The notes: generated by a model not told the origin, from the letters alone. A DNA stretch of 64,000 bases from Micromonospora wenchangensis (GCF_002210435.1 NZ_MZMV01000019.1:50168-114167); one strand, 5' to 3'; shown: positions 7,800-16,448, numbered from the stretch's first letter. A program made the numbers and translations.

Positions 7800-8774
7800 G
7801 TGCCTCCTGCCGTACCGAGCCCGATCCTGCGTCGCCGCAGGCTCGGCACTGACCTGCGTCGCCTGCGCGAGGCGGCGGGACTCACCGGCGACCAGGTGAT
7901 CGAGCGGATCGGCTGGGCGTCGGCGTCGAAGCTGTCCCGGCTGGAGAACGGCCGCAGCCGGCCCGACCCGGAGGACGTGGCCGTCCTGCTCGACCTCTAC
8001 CGGGCCGCCCCCGCCCTGCGGGAGGAGCTGCTGGTCATCACCGAGGAGGCCGGCGACATGCGCGCCTGGCGCAAGTCGTACCCGGTGATGACCCAGCAGC
8101 AGCTCGGCTGGGCGGAGCTGGAGGCGGGCTGCGCCCAGATCCGCGAGTACAACCCGGTCCTGGTGCCGGGGCTGTTGCAGACCGAGGGGTACGCCCGGCT
8201 GCGGATCGTCTCGGCCAACGCCGCGGCGGCGTCGGCCGACCCGTCCGCCGGGGACGATCCGGAGACCGAGGTCAAGGCACGGCTGGGCCGGCAGTCCCTG
8301 CTGGACCGCCCGGACGGTCCCCGCTACACGGCGGTGCTGGAGGAGGCGGCGCTGGGTCGCCGGGCCTGCCCGCCGGACGTGCTGCGGGACCAGCTCGCCC
8401 ACCTCTGCGAGCTGGCCATGCTGCCGAACGTGACGCTGCACCTGCTGCTGCGCGACACCCGGATCGGCGAGTTCTACCTGCCGCCGACGGCCTTCTCGCT
8501 CTACCGGTTCACCGATTCGCAGGACCCGGAGACGCTGGCGATCGAAGGAGGCTTCATCGACGTCATGTCGACCGAGGCATCTACGGTAAATCGCTATAAA
8601 GTGACCTTTGAGTGGCTATGCTCGGCGGCGCTCTCCGCATCGGACACCCTTACCTGGCTCTTCGCGGCGACGGGACGGCTGACCGACACGGCGGCCTCGT
8701 CCGTGGTGGTTCCGGGTCCGACAGCAGCGCCGGCCCAACGCCGCCGACAACCTGGGCGCCTGACGGAGCGGTGA
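7800..8774 (+). CDS. XRE-family regulator with DUF5753 domain
   Basis: About 324 residues. An N-terminal XRE helix-turn-helix (LGTDLRRLREAAGLTGDQVIERIGWASASKLSRLENGRSR region) is followed by the DUF5753 domain, recognised by EYNPVLVPGLLQTEGYAR and the LPNVTLHLL segment. Proteins of this layout are abundant in actinomycetes and are usually paired with a small DUF397 protein, as here. The GTG at 7800 has GAGG 5 nt upstream; an in-frame GTG at 7773 lacks one. The likely role is a DNA-binding switch of the BldB/AbaA-orfA/WhiJ type. The target is unknown. Confidence 0.88.
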   Translation: MPPAVPSPILRRRRLGTDLRRLREAAGLTGDQVIERIGWASASKLSRLENGRSRPDPEDVAVLLDLYRAAPALREELLVITEEAGDMRAWRKSYPVMTQQQLGWAELEAGCAQIREYNPVLVPGLLQTEGYARLRIVSANAAAASADPSAGDDPETEVKARLGRQSLLDRPDGPRYTAVLEEAALGRRACPPDVLRDQLAHLCELAMLPNVTLHLLLRDTRIGEFYLPPTAFSLYRFTDSQDPETLAIEGGFIDVMSTEASTVNRYKVTFEWLCSAALSASDTLTWLFAATGRLTDTAASSVVVPGPTAAPAQRRRQPGRLTER

Positions 8775-8847
8775 CACACCGACCCGCCGGGGCCGGGCGA
8801 CCGCCGCTCGTTTCGTCGAAGCAGTTCCAGGAACCAGGAGCAGAGCC

Positions 8848-9066
8848 ATGAACGAGATCCAGACCGTGCCCGCCGACCTGCGCTGGCACAAGAGCAGCCG
8901 TAGTCAGACCTCCAACTGCGTGGAGGTCGCCCGGCTGCGTACCGCGACGACCGAGGTGGCGTTGCGGGACAGCAAGGACCCGGACGGCCCGGTGCTGCTG
9001 TTCCCGCGGGCCGACTGGCTCGGCTTCCTCCGGGGCACCCGGGACGGCCAGTTCACCCTGGACTGA
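8848..9066 (+). CDS. DUF397 small protein (partner of the XRE regulator)
   Basis: A 72-aa protein with the DUF397 hallmarks: LRWHKSSRSQTSNCVEVA near the N-terminus, VALRDSKDPDGPVL in the middle and a W/F-containing end. AGGAG lies 7-8 nt before the ATG. It follows the XRE-DUF5753 gene by 73 nt in the same direction. Such pairs have been proposed to act like an antitoxin-like or modulator system in Streptomyces development and antibiotic control. A hairpin after it ends the unit. Confidence 0.88.
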   Translation: MNEIQTVPADLRWHKSSRSQTSNCVEVARLRTATTEVALRDSKDPDGPVLLFPRADWLGFLRGTRDGQFTLD

Positions 9067-9078
9067 TCCGGTCACCGA

Positions 9079-9111
9079 GCGGGGTCGTCGGCAGCCTGCC
9101 GGCGGCCCCGC
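9079..9111 (+). terminator. Terminator after the XRE/DUF397 pair
   Basis: A 15-bp stem (GCGGGGTCGTCGGCA and its partner, two G-U pairs) with a 3-nt loop begins 13 nt after the DUF397 stop. Confidence 0.7.
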
Positions 9112-9207
9112 GTCGTCGCGCCACCACCCCCGTCACCTCCGCCCGACGACCCGCCTGAGCAGGCATCGGATGATCGGACAGGACCCGGTCGAAGGCCGGC
9201 GTTTCGC

Positions 9208-9235
9208 TTGCCGGGAACACCGGCGGGCGTAACAT
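9208..9235 (+). promoter_or_regulatory. Candidate promoter of the 88-aa gene
   Basis: TTGCCG (9208-9213) and TAACAT (9230-9235) lie 16 bp apart, giving a leader of about 60 nt before the ATG at 9301. Confidence 0.45.
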
Positions 9236-9300
9236 GACGATCCAGTGACATGGAAGTTCCACAACGTACCCGGCCACCCGCGGTCCGTCCGGAGACCACC

Positions 9301-9567
9301 ATGCGTTACCTGATCGTCCGTACCGACATCCGCACCGCCGCCGACATCGACCTCGCCGCCGCCTGGGCGGGCGGAGGTTGCCTACGCAACGAGACCACCA
9401 CCCCCGAACTGCGCCGCCAGACCGTGCACGCCGAGGACCGGGACGCGGCCCTGCTGCTGGCCCGGGCCCTGTCCACCGTGGGCGCGGTCCGCGCCGGCCG
9501 GCAGCGGATCAAGGTGCTGCCGCTCGGCGAACCCGGCCGACGGCACCGGAACCGGCCACCCGGCTGA
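9301..9567 (+). CDS. Hypothetical 88-aa protein
   Basis: Starts MRYLIVRTDIRTAADIDLAA at an ATG preceded by GGAG. The frame has strongly GC-biased third positions, a promoter-like element about 65 bp upstream and a terminator downstream, so it looks like a genuine single-gene unit. It is a soluble, Arg-rich protein with one cysteine. No family is recognised. Confidence 0.6.
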   Translation: MRYLIVRTDIRTAADIDLAAAWAGGGCLRNETTTPELRRQTVHAEDRDAALLLARALSTVGAVRAGRQRIKVLPLGEPGRRHRNRPPG

Positions 9568-9637
9568 CCGACGTCCGTCGTGGTCGCCACCGGCCCCCGC
9601 CGGGTCGACTCCCCGTCCGGCCACGACGGCCCGTGTT

Positions 9638-9679
9638 CCCGGCCCGGGGCCGTCGCGGCAACGACGGCCCGGGGCCGGG
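9638..9679. terminator. Convergent terminator before nudC
   Basis: A 17-bp stem with a single mismatch and an 8-nt loop lies between the 88-aa gene and the converging nudC stop. Confidence 0.75.
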
Positions 9680-9699
9680 ACCGCAGCCGCCCCGGGCGG

Positions 9700-10647
9700 T
9701 CAGCAGTGGCCGTCGAGCCAGCGGTGGATCAGGAACAACGCGATCGACGACGGCGGCGGCAGGATCACCCGGTCGCCGTCCCCGGCGTCCACCGCCCGAC
9801 CGGCCAGCACCGCGCCGATCTCCCGCCTGGTGAACCAGCGCGCGTACGCGATCTCCGTCGGGTCGACCCGCACCGGCTCCCCCGGGTCCGCCTCGGCCAG
9901 GTAGCCGAGCATCAGCGAGCCGGGGAACGGCCAGGCCTGGCTGCCCGCGTACGTGATCCGCTCGACCCCGACGCCGACCTCCTCGCGGACCTCGCGCAGC
10001 ACGGCCGCCTCGGCGGACTCCCCCGGCTCGACGTACCCGGCGAGGCAGGAGAACCGCCGCTGCCCCGGGGTCCGTGGCCAGGTGGCGTTGTTGCCGAGCA
10101 GGCAGCGCCCGTCCGGGCCGTCCACCCCGTCGTGCACCAGGACGATCATCGCCGGGTCGGTACGCGGCCACATCCGGTGGCCGTCCGCGCCCACCCGTGA
10201 CCAGCCGCCCTCGGCGACCTCGGTCCGGTGCCCCGACCGGGGCGACCAGCCGTGCCCCAGGTGCCAGTTGACCAGGGCGAGCGCGGTGGTGAAGATGCCC
10301 GCGTCCCGGTCGTCGAGCAGGTGGCCGACCTCCCGCAGGTTGGCCTCCCGGGTGCCCGGCAGCTCCGGCAGCGGGGCGTCCACCGCGAAGACCGGCACCC
10401 CGTCCGGCTCCACCCCGAGAAAGAGCGGGTACGCTTCCCCCGGCGGGCCCAGCTCGGCGGCGTCCCGCAACACCAGCACCGGCGGGTTAGCGTCGGCACG
10501 GACCAGCGCCCGCCCGTCCCGGGTCGAGTCCAGCACCAGCACCCGGGCCCGCTGCCACGCCTGCGCCAGCCACTGCGGGTCGGTACGCCGGTGCGCCGCC
10601 CGGTCCAGGGTGGACCGGGCCAGCGGCGGCGCGGTCTCCCCGCTCAC
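9700..10647 (-). CDS. nudC: NUDIX NAD(H) diphosphatase NudC-like, zinc ribbon lost
   Basis: A 315-aa protein with a Nudix box at 205-227 (GYVEPGESAEAAVLREVREE and following VGV) and the NudC-specific motif SQAWPFPGS at 237-245 (usual form SQPWPFPxS). NudC hydrolyses NAD(H) and can remove NAD caps from RNA. The zinc-ribbon region before YPRTDP is present (TEVAEGGWSRVGADGHRMWPRTDP), but the four cysteine ligands of the E. coli type are all missing. It overlaps the upstream M16 gene by 4 nt and is the last gene of that operon. NudC is also near uvrD2/adnAB in mycobacteria. Confidence 0.85.
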   Translation of the reverse strand: MSGETAPPLARSTLDRAAHRRTDPQWLAQAWQRARVLVLDSTRDGRALVRADANPPVLVLRDAAELGPPGEAYPLFLGVEPDGVPVFAVDAPLPELPGTREANLREVGHLLDDRDAGIFTTALALVNWHLGHGWSPRSGHRTEVAEGGWSRVGADGHRMWPRTDPAMIVLVHDGVDGPDGRCLLGNNATWPRTPGQRRFSCLAGYVEPGESAEAAVLREVREEVGVGVERITYAGSQAWPFPGSLMLGYLAEADPGEPVRVDPTEIAYARWFTRREIGAVLAGRAVDAGDGDRVILPPPSSIALFLIHRWLDGHC

Positions 10648-11969
10648 ACCGGCTCCGTCCGGACCGGGGTGAGGGCGGACAGCGGGCCGGCGATCCGTTC
10701 GGCGTCACCGAGCACCACGAACACCGCCCGCGCCGGGGCGAGGTAGCGGGCACCCACCTCGGCGACGTCGTCGACGGTGACCTTCGCCAGCCGGGCGGCG
10801 TGCTCGGCGAGGAAGTCCAGCCGCAGCCGGTTACCCGCGTACGCACTGGTCAGCGCGGCCAGCCCGGCCTGGGTGGAGATGCCGAGCTGGAGGGTGCCCA
10901 GGGCGTACTGGCGGGCCTGCTCCAGCTCGTCCGCCCCGGGCGGCACCGACGCCAGCCGGCCCAGCTCGTACGTGGTCTCCAGCAGGGCCGGCCCGGTCAC
11001 CTCGGTGGCCACCTCGGCCCCGGCGACCAGCACCGACCCGGCCACCGAGTGCTCGACCGACGAGTGCGGGCCGTAGGTGTACCCCTTGTCCTCCCGGATG
11101 TTCTCCGTCCAGCGGGACGAGAAGTACCCCCCGAAGATCAGGTTCGCCAGTTGCAGCGCGGCATGGTCCGGATGGGTACGCGGCACCGCCGGCAACGCGA
11201 TCCGCAGCGAGGACTGCACCGAACCGGGCCGGTCCACCAGCAGCAGCGGACCGGGTTCCAGCGGCGGCGCGGGCGGCAGCTCGACGCCCCGGCTGTCCCC
11301 CGTCCAGGCGCCCAACGCCTTCTCCGCCGCGTCCAGCGCGCGTTCCGGCTGCACGTCGCCGACCAGCACCAGCACCGCCTCGGCCGGGTGCACCCGCTCG
11401 GCGTGCAGCCGGCGCAGCGCCGCCGGCCGGACCGCGCGCACCTGGTCCGGCTCCGGGGTCTGCACCGCGTACGGGTGCCGGCCGTACATCCGCCGCAGCA
11501 GCGCCGTCCGGGCCAGGTGGGCGGGCTGGCTCAGCGCCACCTGGATGCGGTCCACCAGCCGGTCCCGCTCGGTCTGCACCCAGTCGGCCGGGTAGCTGGC
11601 GTCGGTCAGCACGTCGGCCAGGATCTCCAGCATCCGGTCCAGCCCGGTGACCAGGCCCGCGCCGGAGAGCATCAGCCGGTCCGGGTCCGCCCCGGCCGAG
11701 AGCCCGCCGCCGACCTTCTGCAACTCGGCGGCGATCTCGGTGGCGGTACGGGTGCCGGTGCCGGCCAGCACCGTCTCGGCGAGCATCGCGCCCCGGGCCA
11801 GGTGGGTCCGGCCGAACGGCATCCACAGCCGCAGCTCGACCAGGGGTACGGCGGGCCGGCGGACCGCGATCACGGTGAGCCCGTTCGGGAGCCGCCGCTC
11901 GGCCTGCCGGGGCAGCTTCAGCCGCCGGTTCGGACCCAACGGCGGAAGTGCCCGGTTGGCGGTGGTCAT
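10644..11969 (-). CDS. M16-family peptidase homologue without the zinc motif
   Basis: A 441-aa M16 (insulinase/MPP-like) protein. Where active members have HxxEH this one reads ARGAMLAET, so it cannot bind zinc the usual way. It keeps the C-terminal substrate-binding signature SSRWTENIREDKGYTYG. In heterodimeric M16B enzymes one subunit is catalytic and the partner carries the R/Y pair, exactly the division seen here with the upstream gene. The 4-nt ATGA overlap supports co-translation. The likely role is as non-catalytic partner of a peptidase complex; the substrate is unknown. Confidence 0.88.
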   Translation of the reverse strand: MTTANRALPPLGPNRRLKLPRQAERRLPNGLTVIAVRRPAVPLVELRLWMPFGRTHLARGAMLAETVLAGTGTRTATEIAAELQKVGGGLSAGADPDRLMLSGAGLVTGLDRMLEILADVLTDASYPADWVQTERDRLVDRIQVALSQPAHLARTALLRRMYGRHPYAVQTPEPDQVRAVRPAALRRLHAERVHPAEAVLVLVGDVQPERALDAAEKALGAWTGDSRGVELPPAPPLEPGPLLLVDRPGSVQSSLRIALPAVPRTHPDHAALQLANLIFGGYFSSRWTENIREDKGYTYGPHSSVEHSVAGSVLVAGAEVATEVTGPALLETTYELGRLASVPPGADELEQARQYALGTLQLGISTQAGLAALTSAYAGNRLRLDFLAEHAARLAKVTVDDVAEVGARYLAPARAVFVVLGDAERIAGPLSALTPVRTEPV

Positions 11970-13276
11970 TTGGCACCTCCGGGGATGACCTCGATGGAGG
12001 CGCGGCGTTCCGGGCGCAGGGTGGCGGCGGCGGCGCGAACCTGGTCCTCGGTGACCTCGCCGACCAGCCGGGGCAGGTCGTTGAGCAGGCCCGGCTCGCC
12101 GCGCTGCTGTTCCAGCACCGCCATCCGCAGCGCCCGGCCGAGCACCGCGTCGGTGTCCCGGAGCAGGTGGGTGGCCATCCGTGCCTGGGTGCGGGCCAGT
12201 TCCCCGTCGGTCAGCCCGTCGGTGGCCAGCCGGTCCAGTTCCTCGTCGATGGTGCGCAGCGCCTTGTCCACGTCGCCACCGGGCGGCAGGTGCGCCTGGA
12301 GCAGCAGCGCGGTGGGGTCGCGGACGTCGAACGGGTCACCCATGAAACCGAGGTAGCCGCCGAGACCGGTGACGCTGCGGTCCCGCTGCACCATCCGCTC
12401 GACCAGCCGGGAGGCGTCCCCGTCGGTGAGCACCTCGGCGAGCACCACGTAGGGCAGGTAGCCGGCGAAGTCGCCGACCGGGTCGGGCACCCGCCACGCC
12501 GAGGCCACCGCCGGCAGCGGCGCCAACTGGTCGGTGTACGAGGTGCGCCGTTCGACGGTCAGGTCGGGCTCGGTGAAGTCGGGGCGCTCCGGGGCGGGCC
12601 GGGCCGGCACGTCACCGAAGTGCCGTTCGACCAGGGTGGTCGCCTCCGCGACGTCGACGTCCCCGCTCACCGCGAGCACGGCGTTGCCGCTGGCGTAGTA
12701 GCGGCGGAAGAAGTCGGCGGCGTCGGCGACGGTGGCCGACTCCAGGTCGTCGAAGGAACCGTAGCCGTCGTGCGCGTTGGGGAAGGTGTCGAACATCACC
12801 GGCGGTAGGGTCAGCCAGGGGAACCCGCCGTACGGCCGGTTGAGCACGTTGACCCGGATCTCCTCCTTGACCACGTCGACCTGGTTGCGCAGGTTCTCCT
12901 CGGTCAGCCGGGGGCCGCGCATCCGGTCGGCCTCCAGGAACAGCGCCCGTTCCAGGGCGTTGCCGGGCAGCGTCTCGTAGTAGTCGGTGTAGTCCAGGTG
13001 GGTGGAGCCGTTGAAGGTGCCGCCGGCACCCTGCACGTGCCGGAAGTGGGCCAGCTTCTCCAGGTTCTCCGAGCCCTGGAACATCAGGTGCTCGAAGAGG
13101 TGGGCGAAGCCGGTACGGCCCTGCGGCTCGGAGCGGATGCCGACGTCGTAGACCACCGCCACGCCGATCACCGAGGCGCTGCGGTCCGGGGTGAGCACCA
13201 CCCGTAGGCCGTTGTCGAGGGTGAACCGCTCGACCGGGTACTTCGTCGCTGGGATTCTCGCTCTCCGGGTCGGCAC
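11966..13276 (-). CDS. M16-family zinc peptidase, catalytic subunit
   Basis: A 436-aa protein with HLFEH at residues 59-63, the inverted zinc motif HxxEH, and a downstream glutamate in VVKEEIRVN as third ligand. It is similar to mitochondrial processing peptidase beta and bacterial PqqL-like enzymes. It has no signal peptide, so it is probably cytosolic. The GTG at 13276 is preceded by TAGGGT at 7 nt with no ribosome binding site, indicating a leaderless mRNA. It is the first gene of the operon with the non-catalytic partner and nudC. Confidence 0.9.
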   Translation of the reverse strand: MPTRRARIPATKYPVERFTLDNGLRVVLTPDRSASVIGVAVVYDVGIRSEPQGRTGFAHLFEHLMFQGSENLEKLAHFRHVQGAGGTFNGSTHLDYTDYYETLPGNALERALFLEADRMRGPRLTEENLRNQVDVVKEEIRVNVLNRPYGGFPWLTLPPVMFDTFPNAHDGYGSFDDLESATVADAADFFRRYYASGNAVLAVSGDVDVAEATTLVERHFGDVPARPAPERPDFTEPDLTVERRTSYTDQLAPLPAVASAWRVPDPVGDFAGYLPYVVLAEVLTDGDASRLVERMVQRDRSVTGLGGYLGFMGDPFDVRDPTALLLQAHLPPGGDVDKALRTIDEELDRLATDGLTDGELARTQARMATHLLRDTDAVLGRALRMAVLEQQRGEPGLLNDLPRLVGEVTEDQVRAAAATLRPERRASIEVIPGGAK

Positions 13277-13283
13277 GTGATCG

Positions 13284-13289
13284 ACCCTA
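13284..13289 (-). promoter_or_regulatory. -10 element of a leaderless M16-nudC transcript
   Basis: TAGGGT on the minus strand lies 7 nt before the GTG start codon. Confidence 0.6.
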
Positions 13290-13330
13290 GCGTGTCGTCA
13301 CCGGTGACACGGCCGTCCTCGGCCTGCGTC

Positions 13331-14416
13331 TCAGTGCGACACCGCGACGGGCAGCGCGGTGACCCGGGGCAGCACCTCCGCGCCGACCCGTTCCGCCTCC
13401 TCGCGGTGCGGCCAGCCGGAGAGGATGAACTCGTCGACGCCGTTGTGGGCGTACTCGTCGATCCGGGCCGCGACCTCGGCGTAGCTGCCGACCAGGGCGG
13501 TGCCCGCGCCCTCGCGGACCAGGCCGATGCCGGCCCACAGGTTGGTCGCGACGGCGAGGCGTCCGCTGCCGCCGCCGTGCAGCGCGGTCATCCGGGCCTG
13601 GCCGACGGAGTCCATCCGGCCGAACCGGGCCTGGGCGGCGGCGATCCGCTCCGGGCTCATCCCGGCCCGCAGCCGGTCGGCCTCGGCCCACGCCTCGGCG
13701 GCGGTGTGCCGGGCGATGACGTGCAGCCGCAGCCCGGTGCGCAGGGTGCGCCCCAGCTCGGCGGCGCGGGCCCGGACCCGGGCCACCCGGGTGGCGATCG
13801 CCGCCGGCGGCTCGCCCCACATCAGGTACGCGTCGGCCTGCCGGGCGGCGACCGCCTCGGCGGCCGGGGACGCGCCACCGAGGTAGACCGGTGGCGGGTC
13901 GGTCAGCGGGCTGGCGAGCCCGCCGCCGTCGACCCGGTAGTGCTCGCCGGCGAAGTCGAATGGGCCGCCGCGCCAGGAGCGGCGGAGCACCTCGATGAAC
14001 TCACCGGTGCGGGCGTAGCGGGCGTCGTGGTCGAGGAAGTCGCCGTACGCCCGCTGCTCGGTGGGGTCGCCGCCGGTGACGACGTTGAGCGCGAGCCGCC
14101 CGCCGGAGACCGCCTGGAACGCCTCGGCCTGCTGGGCGACCAGGGTGGGCAGGGCGAAGCCGGCGCGTACGGCGACCAGCAGGCCGATCCGCCCGGTGTG
14201 CTGGGCGACCGCGGCGCAGATGATCCACGGATCGGGGCAGCCGGAGCCGACCGGGGTGAGCAGCGCGCTGAACCCGCCCGCCTCGGCGGCCCGGGCCACC
14301 TCGGTCAGATATCCGACGGTGGCGGCCCGTGTGTGCCGGGCCGCGCCGGCGGTGACGGTGGCCGCGCCGACCTGGTCGCCGTCGCCGGAGGTGGGGAGGA
14401 ACCAGTGGAAGGTCAT
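13331..14416 (-). CDS. ssuD: FMNH2-dependent alkanesulfonate monooxygenase-like (LLM family)
   Basis: A 361-aa luciferase-like monooxygenase beginning MTFHWFLPTSGDG, typical of SsuD, with the family segments TPVGSGCPDPWI and ALNVVTGGDP. SsuD cleaves the C-S bond of alkanesulfonates to release sulfite. The ATG at 14416 follows GAGAGGG; a longer in-frame extension reaches upstream through the promoter and is not credible. It is transcribed divergently from ssuABC with a shared regulatory region carrying two copies of one inverted repeat. A separate reductase supplying FMNH2 is not seen in the window. Confidence 0.88.
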   Translation of the reverse strand: MTFHWFLPTSGDGDQVGAATVTAGAARHTRAATVGYLTEVARAAEAGGFSALLTPVGSGCPDPWIICAAVAQHTGRIGLLVAVRAGFALPTLVAQQAEAFQAVSGGRLALNVVTGGDPTEQRAYGDFLDHDARYARTGEFIEVLRRSWRGGPFDFAGEHYRVDGGGLASPLTDPPPVYLGGASPAAEAVAARQADAYLMWGEPPAAIATRVARVRARAAELGRTLRTGLRLHVIARHTAAEAWAEADRLRAGMSPERIAAAQARFGRMDSVGQARMTALHGGGSGRLAVATNLWAGIGLVREGAGTALVGSYAEVAARIDEYAHNGVDEFILSGWPHREEAERVGAEVLPRVTALPVAVSH

Positions 14417-14469
14417 GTCGGCCGCCCTCTCGCCGTGTCCCGCCCGGTCTACCTCGCCGGGGGCAGCTA

Positions 14470-14490
14470 AACCTATCAAGAAGGTAGGAA
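14470..14490 (-). promoter_or_regulatory. Operator copy 1, facing ssuD
   Basis: Read toward ssuD the site is TTCCTA-N9-TAGGTT, an inverted repeat whose second half also reads as a TAGGTT -10. It shares TTCCTACC, the internal CT and TAGG with the copy facing ssuA. It is a probable binding site of the Rrf2 regulator (inference). Confidence 0.65.
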
Positions 14491-14563
14491 AACCAGGAAT
14501 ATCCGAGAACCGACCTCCCACGATGTGGACGGCGCTTGACGCCACTGGACCCCTGGCCCACTC

Positions 14564-14584
14564 TTCCTACCAACTAAATAGGAA
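14564..14584 (+). promoter_or_regulatory. Operator copy 2, facing ssuA
   Basis: A perfect inverted repeat TTCCTA-N9-TAGGAA ends 17 nt before the ssuA ATG. Its right half overlaps a TAGGAA(T) -10-like element. Centre-to-centre distance to copy 1 is 94 bp, and each copy is oriented toward its own gene. Confidence 0.7.
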
Positions 14585-14601
14585 TACTGCGGATTGGACA
14601 G

Positions 14602-15672
14602 ATGATGAGACGGCTCCCCTTCCGTCGGCTGATCTCCCTCGCCACCCTCGCCGCCGTCGGCGTGGCCACGATGGGAACCACCGCGGCGTGCGGTGACGAC
14701 GACAGCGCCACCGGCGGCGGCGACTCCGGCCCGGTCACCCTGCGGCTGGGCTACTTCCCCAACATCACGCACGCCCCGGCCGTGGTCGGCGTCGAGAAGG
14801 GCATCTTCGCGGAGAAGCTCGGCAGCGACGTCAAGCTGGAGACCAAGACGTTCAACGCCGGCCCGGCCGCCATCGAGGCGATCTTCTCCGGCGCGCTGGA
14901 CGCCACGTACATCGGCCCGAACCCGACGGTGAACGCGTTCTCCAAGTCCAAGGGTGAGGCCGTCCGGGTCATCTCCGGCGCCGCCTCCGGCGGGGTCGCC
15001 CTGGTGGTCAAGCCCGGGATCACCTCGGTCGAGCAGCTGCGCGGCAAGAAGATCGCCACCCCGCAGCTCGGCAACACCCAGGACGTCGCCATCCGCTACT
15101 GGCTCAAGGAGAAGGGCCTCAAGACCACCAAGGAGGGCGGCGGCGACGTCAAGATCGTCCCGCAGGAGAACGCCCAGACGGTCGAGACCTTCTCCAGCGG
15201 CTCGATCGACGGCGCGTGGGTGCCTGAGCCGTTCGTCTCCCGGCTGGTCAACGCCGGCGGCACGGTCCTCGTCGACGAGCGGGACCTCTGGCCGGACAAG
15301 AAGTTCGTCATCACCAACCTGATCGTCTCCACCAAGTTCCTCAAGGCCCACCCCGAGACGGTGAAGAAGCTGGTCGAGGGGCAGGTCGCGGCGAACGACT
15401 TCGTCAACACCAAGCCGGACGAGGCCCAGCAGGCCATCTCCGACCACATCGGCAAGATCACCGGCAAGCCGCTGGACCTCAAGCTGATCAAGCAGGCGTG
15501 GCCCACCCTGCTGTTCACCAACGACCCCATCGCGTCCTCGCTCAAGACCGGGCTCGACCACGCCGTCGCGGTCGAGTTGACCCAGCCGGTCGACCTCGAC
15601 GGCCTCTACGACCTGAAGTACCTCAACGAGGTGCTCAAGACGCAGGGCCAGGCCGAGGTCACCCAGCCGTGA
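14602..15672 (+). CDS. ssuA: Aliphatic sulfonate/nitrate-type ABC transporter substrate-binding lipoprotein
   Basis: A 356-aa SsuA/TauA/NitA-type binding protein with a lipoprotein signal: a charged N-terminus, a hydrophobic stretch and lipobox TAAC with Cys30. It then has LRLGYFPNITHAPAVVG and the GALDATYIGPNP ligand-site segment typical of the family. It delivers sulfonates to the SsuBC importer. A second ATG lies one codon downstream; the ribosome binding site is weak. The stop overlaps the ssuB GTG. Nitrate or taurine-like substrates cannot be excluded from sequence, but the divergent SsuD favours sulfonates. Confidence 0.88.
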   Translation: MMRRLPFRRLISLATLAAVGVATMGTTAACGDDDSATGGGDSGPVTLRLGYFPNITHAPAVVGVEKGIFAEKLGSDVKLETKTFNAGPAAIEAIFSGALDATYIGPNPTVNAFSKSKGEAVRVISGAASGGVALVVKPGITSVEQLRGKKIATPQLGNTQDVAIRYWLKEKGLKTTKEGGGDVKIVPQENAQTVETFSSGSIDGAWVPEPFVSRLVNAGGTVLVDERDLWPDKKFVITNLIVSTKFLKAHPETVKKLVEGQVAANDFVNTKPDEAQQAISDHIGKITGKPLDLKLIKQAWPTLLFTNDPIASSLKTGLDHAVAVELTQPVDLDGLYDLKYLNEVLKTQGQAEVTQP

Positions 15673-16448
15673 CGTCGACCACGACGCCGCCGCAGAGCGC
15701 GACCGCCGCGGTCGCGCTCTCCGGCGTGACCAAGGTGTACGGGCGCGGGACGAACGCCGTCCTCGCCCTGGACGGGGTCAGCCTCGACGTCCGGCCCGGG
15801 GAGTTCGTCTGCCTCGTCGGCGCGTCCGGCTGCGGCAAGAGCACCCTGCTCAACCTCGTCGCCGGGCTGGACCGGGCGCAGGGCGGCACCATCACGGTGG
15901 CCGACGACGCCCACCCCGGCCTGATGTTCCAGGAGCCGGCGCTGTTCCCCTGGCTGACCGTCGAGGCCAACGTCGAGGTGCCGTTGAAGCTGCGCGGGCT
16001 GCCCCGGGCCGAGCGTCGGGAACGGGTGGCGGAGCTGCTGCGCACCGTCCACCTGTCCGACTTCGGCCGCAAGCGGCCGCACGAGCTGTCCGGCGGCATG
16101 CGGCAGCGGGTCGCCCTGGCCCGCACCCTCGCCCTGGACACCCCGGTCCTGCTGATGGACGAGCCGTTCGGCGCGCTCGACGCGATGACCCGGGACATCC
16201 TGCACGACGAACTCGAACGCATCTGGGCGGAACGGCAGCTCACCGTGCTGTTCGTGACGCACAACGTCCGGGAGGCGGCCCGGCTCGCCGACCGGATCAT
16301 CCTGCTCAGCAGCCGGCCCGGGCGGATCATCTGGTCCACGGAGGTGAACGTGCCCCGACCCCGGCGCATCGACTCCCCCGAGGTCGCCGCGATCGCCTCC
16401 GAGGTCACCGACCGACTCCGTACCGAGGTGGGCCGCCATGGCAAATGA
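15669..16448 (+). CDS. ssuB: Sulfonate ABC transporter ATPase
   Basis: A 259-aa ABC ATPase with Walker A GASGCGKST, Q-loop MFQEPALFPW, signature LSGGMRQR and Walker B VLLMDEPFGALD. Its closest type is SsuB/TauB/NrtD. The frame is open upstream inside ssuA, but the GTG at 15669, overlapping the ssuA stop by 4 nt (GTGA), begins the homologous domain. It is co-translated with ssuA and its end overlaps the ssuC start by 11 nt. Confidence 0.92.
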   Translation: MTSTTTPPQSATAAVALSGVTKVYGRGTNAVLALDGVSLDVRPGEFVCLVGASGCGKSTLLNLVAGLDRAQGGTITVADDAHPGLMFQEPALFPWLTVEANVEVPLKLRGLPRAERRERVAELLRTVHLSDFGRKRPHELSGGMRQRVALARTLALDTPVLLMDEPFGALDAMTRDILHDELERIWAERQLTVLFVTHNVREAARLADRIILLSSRPGRIIWSTEVNVPRPRRIDSPEVAAIASEVTDRLRTEVGRHGK

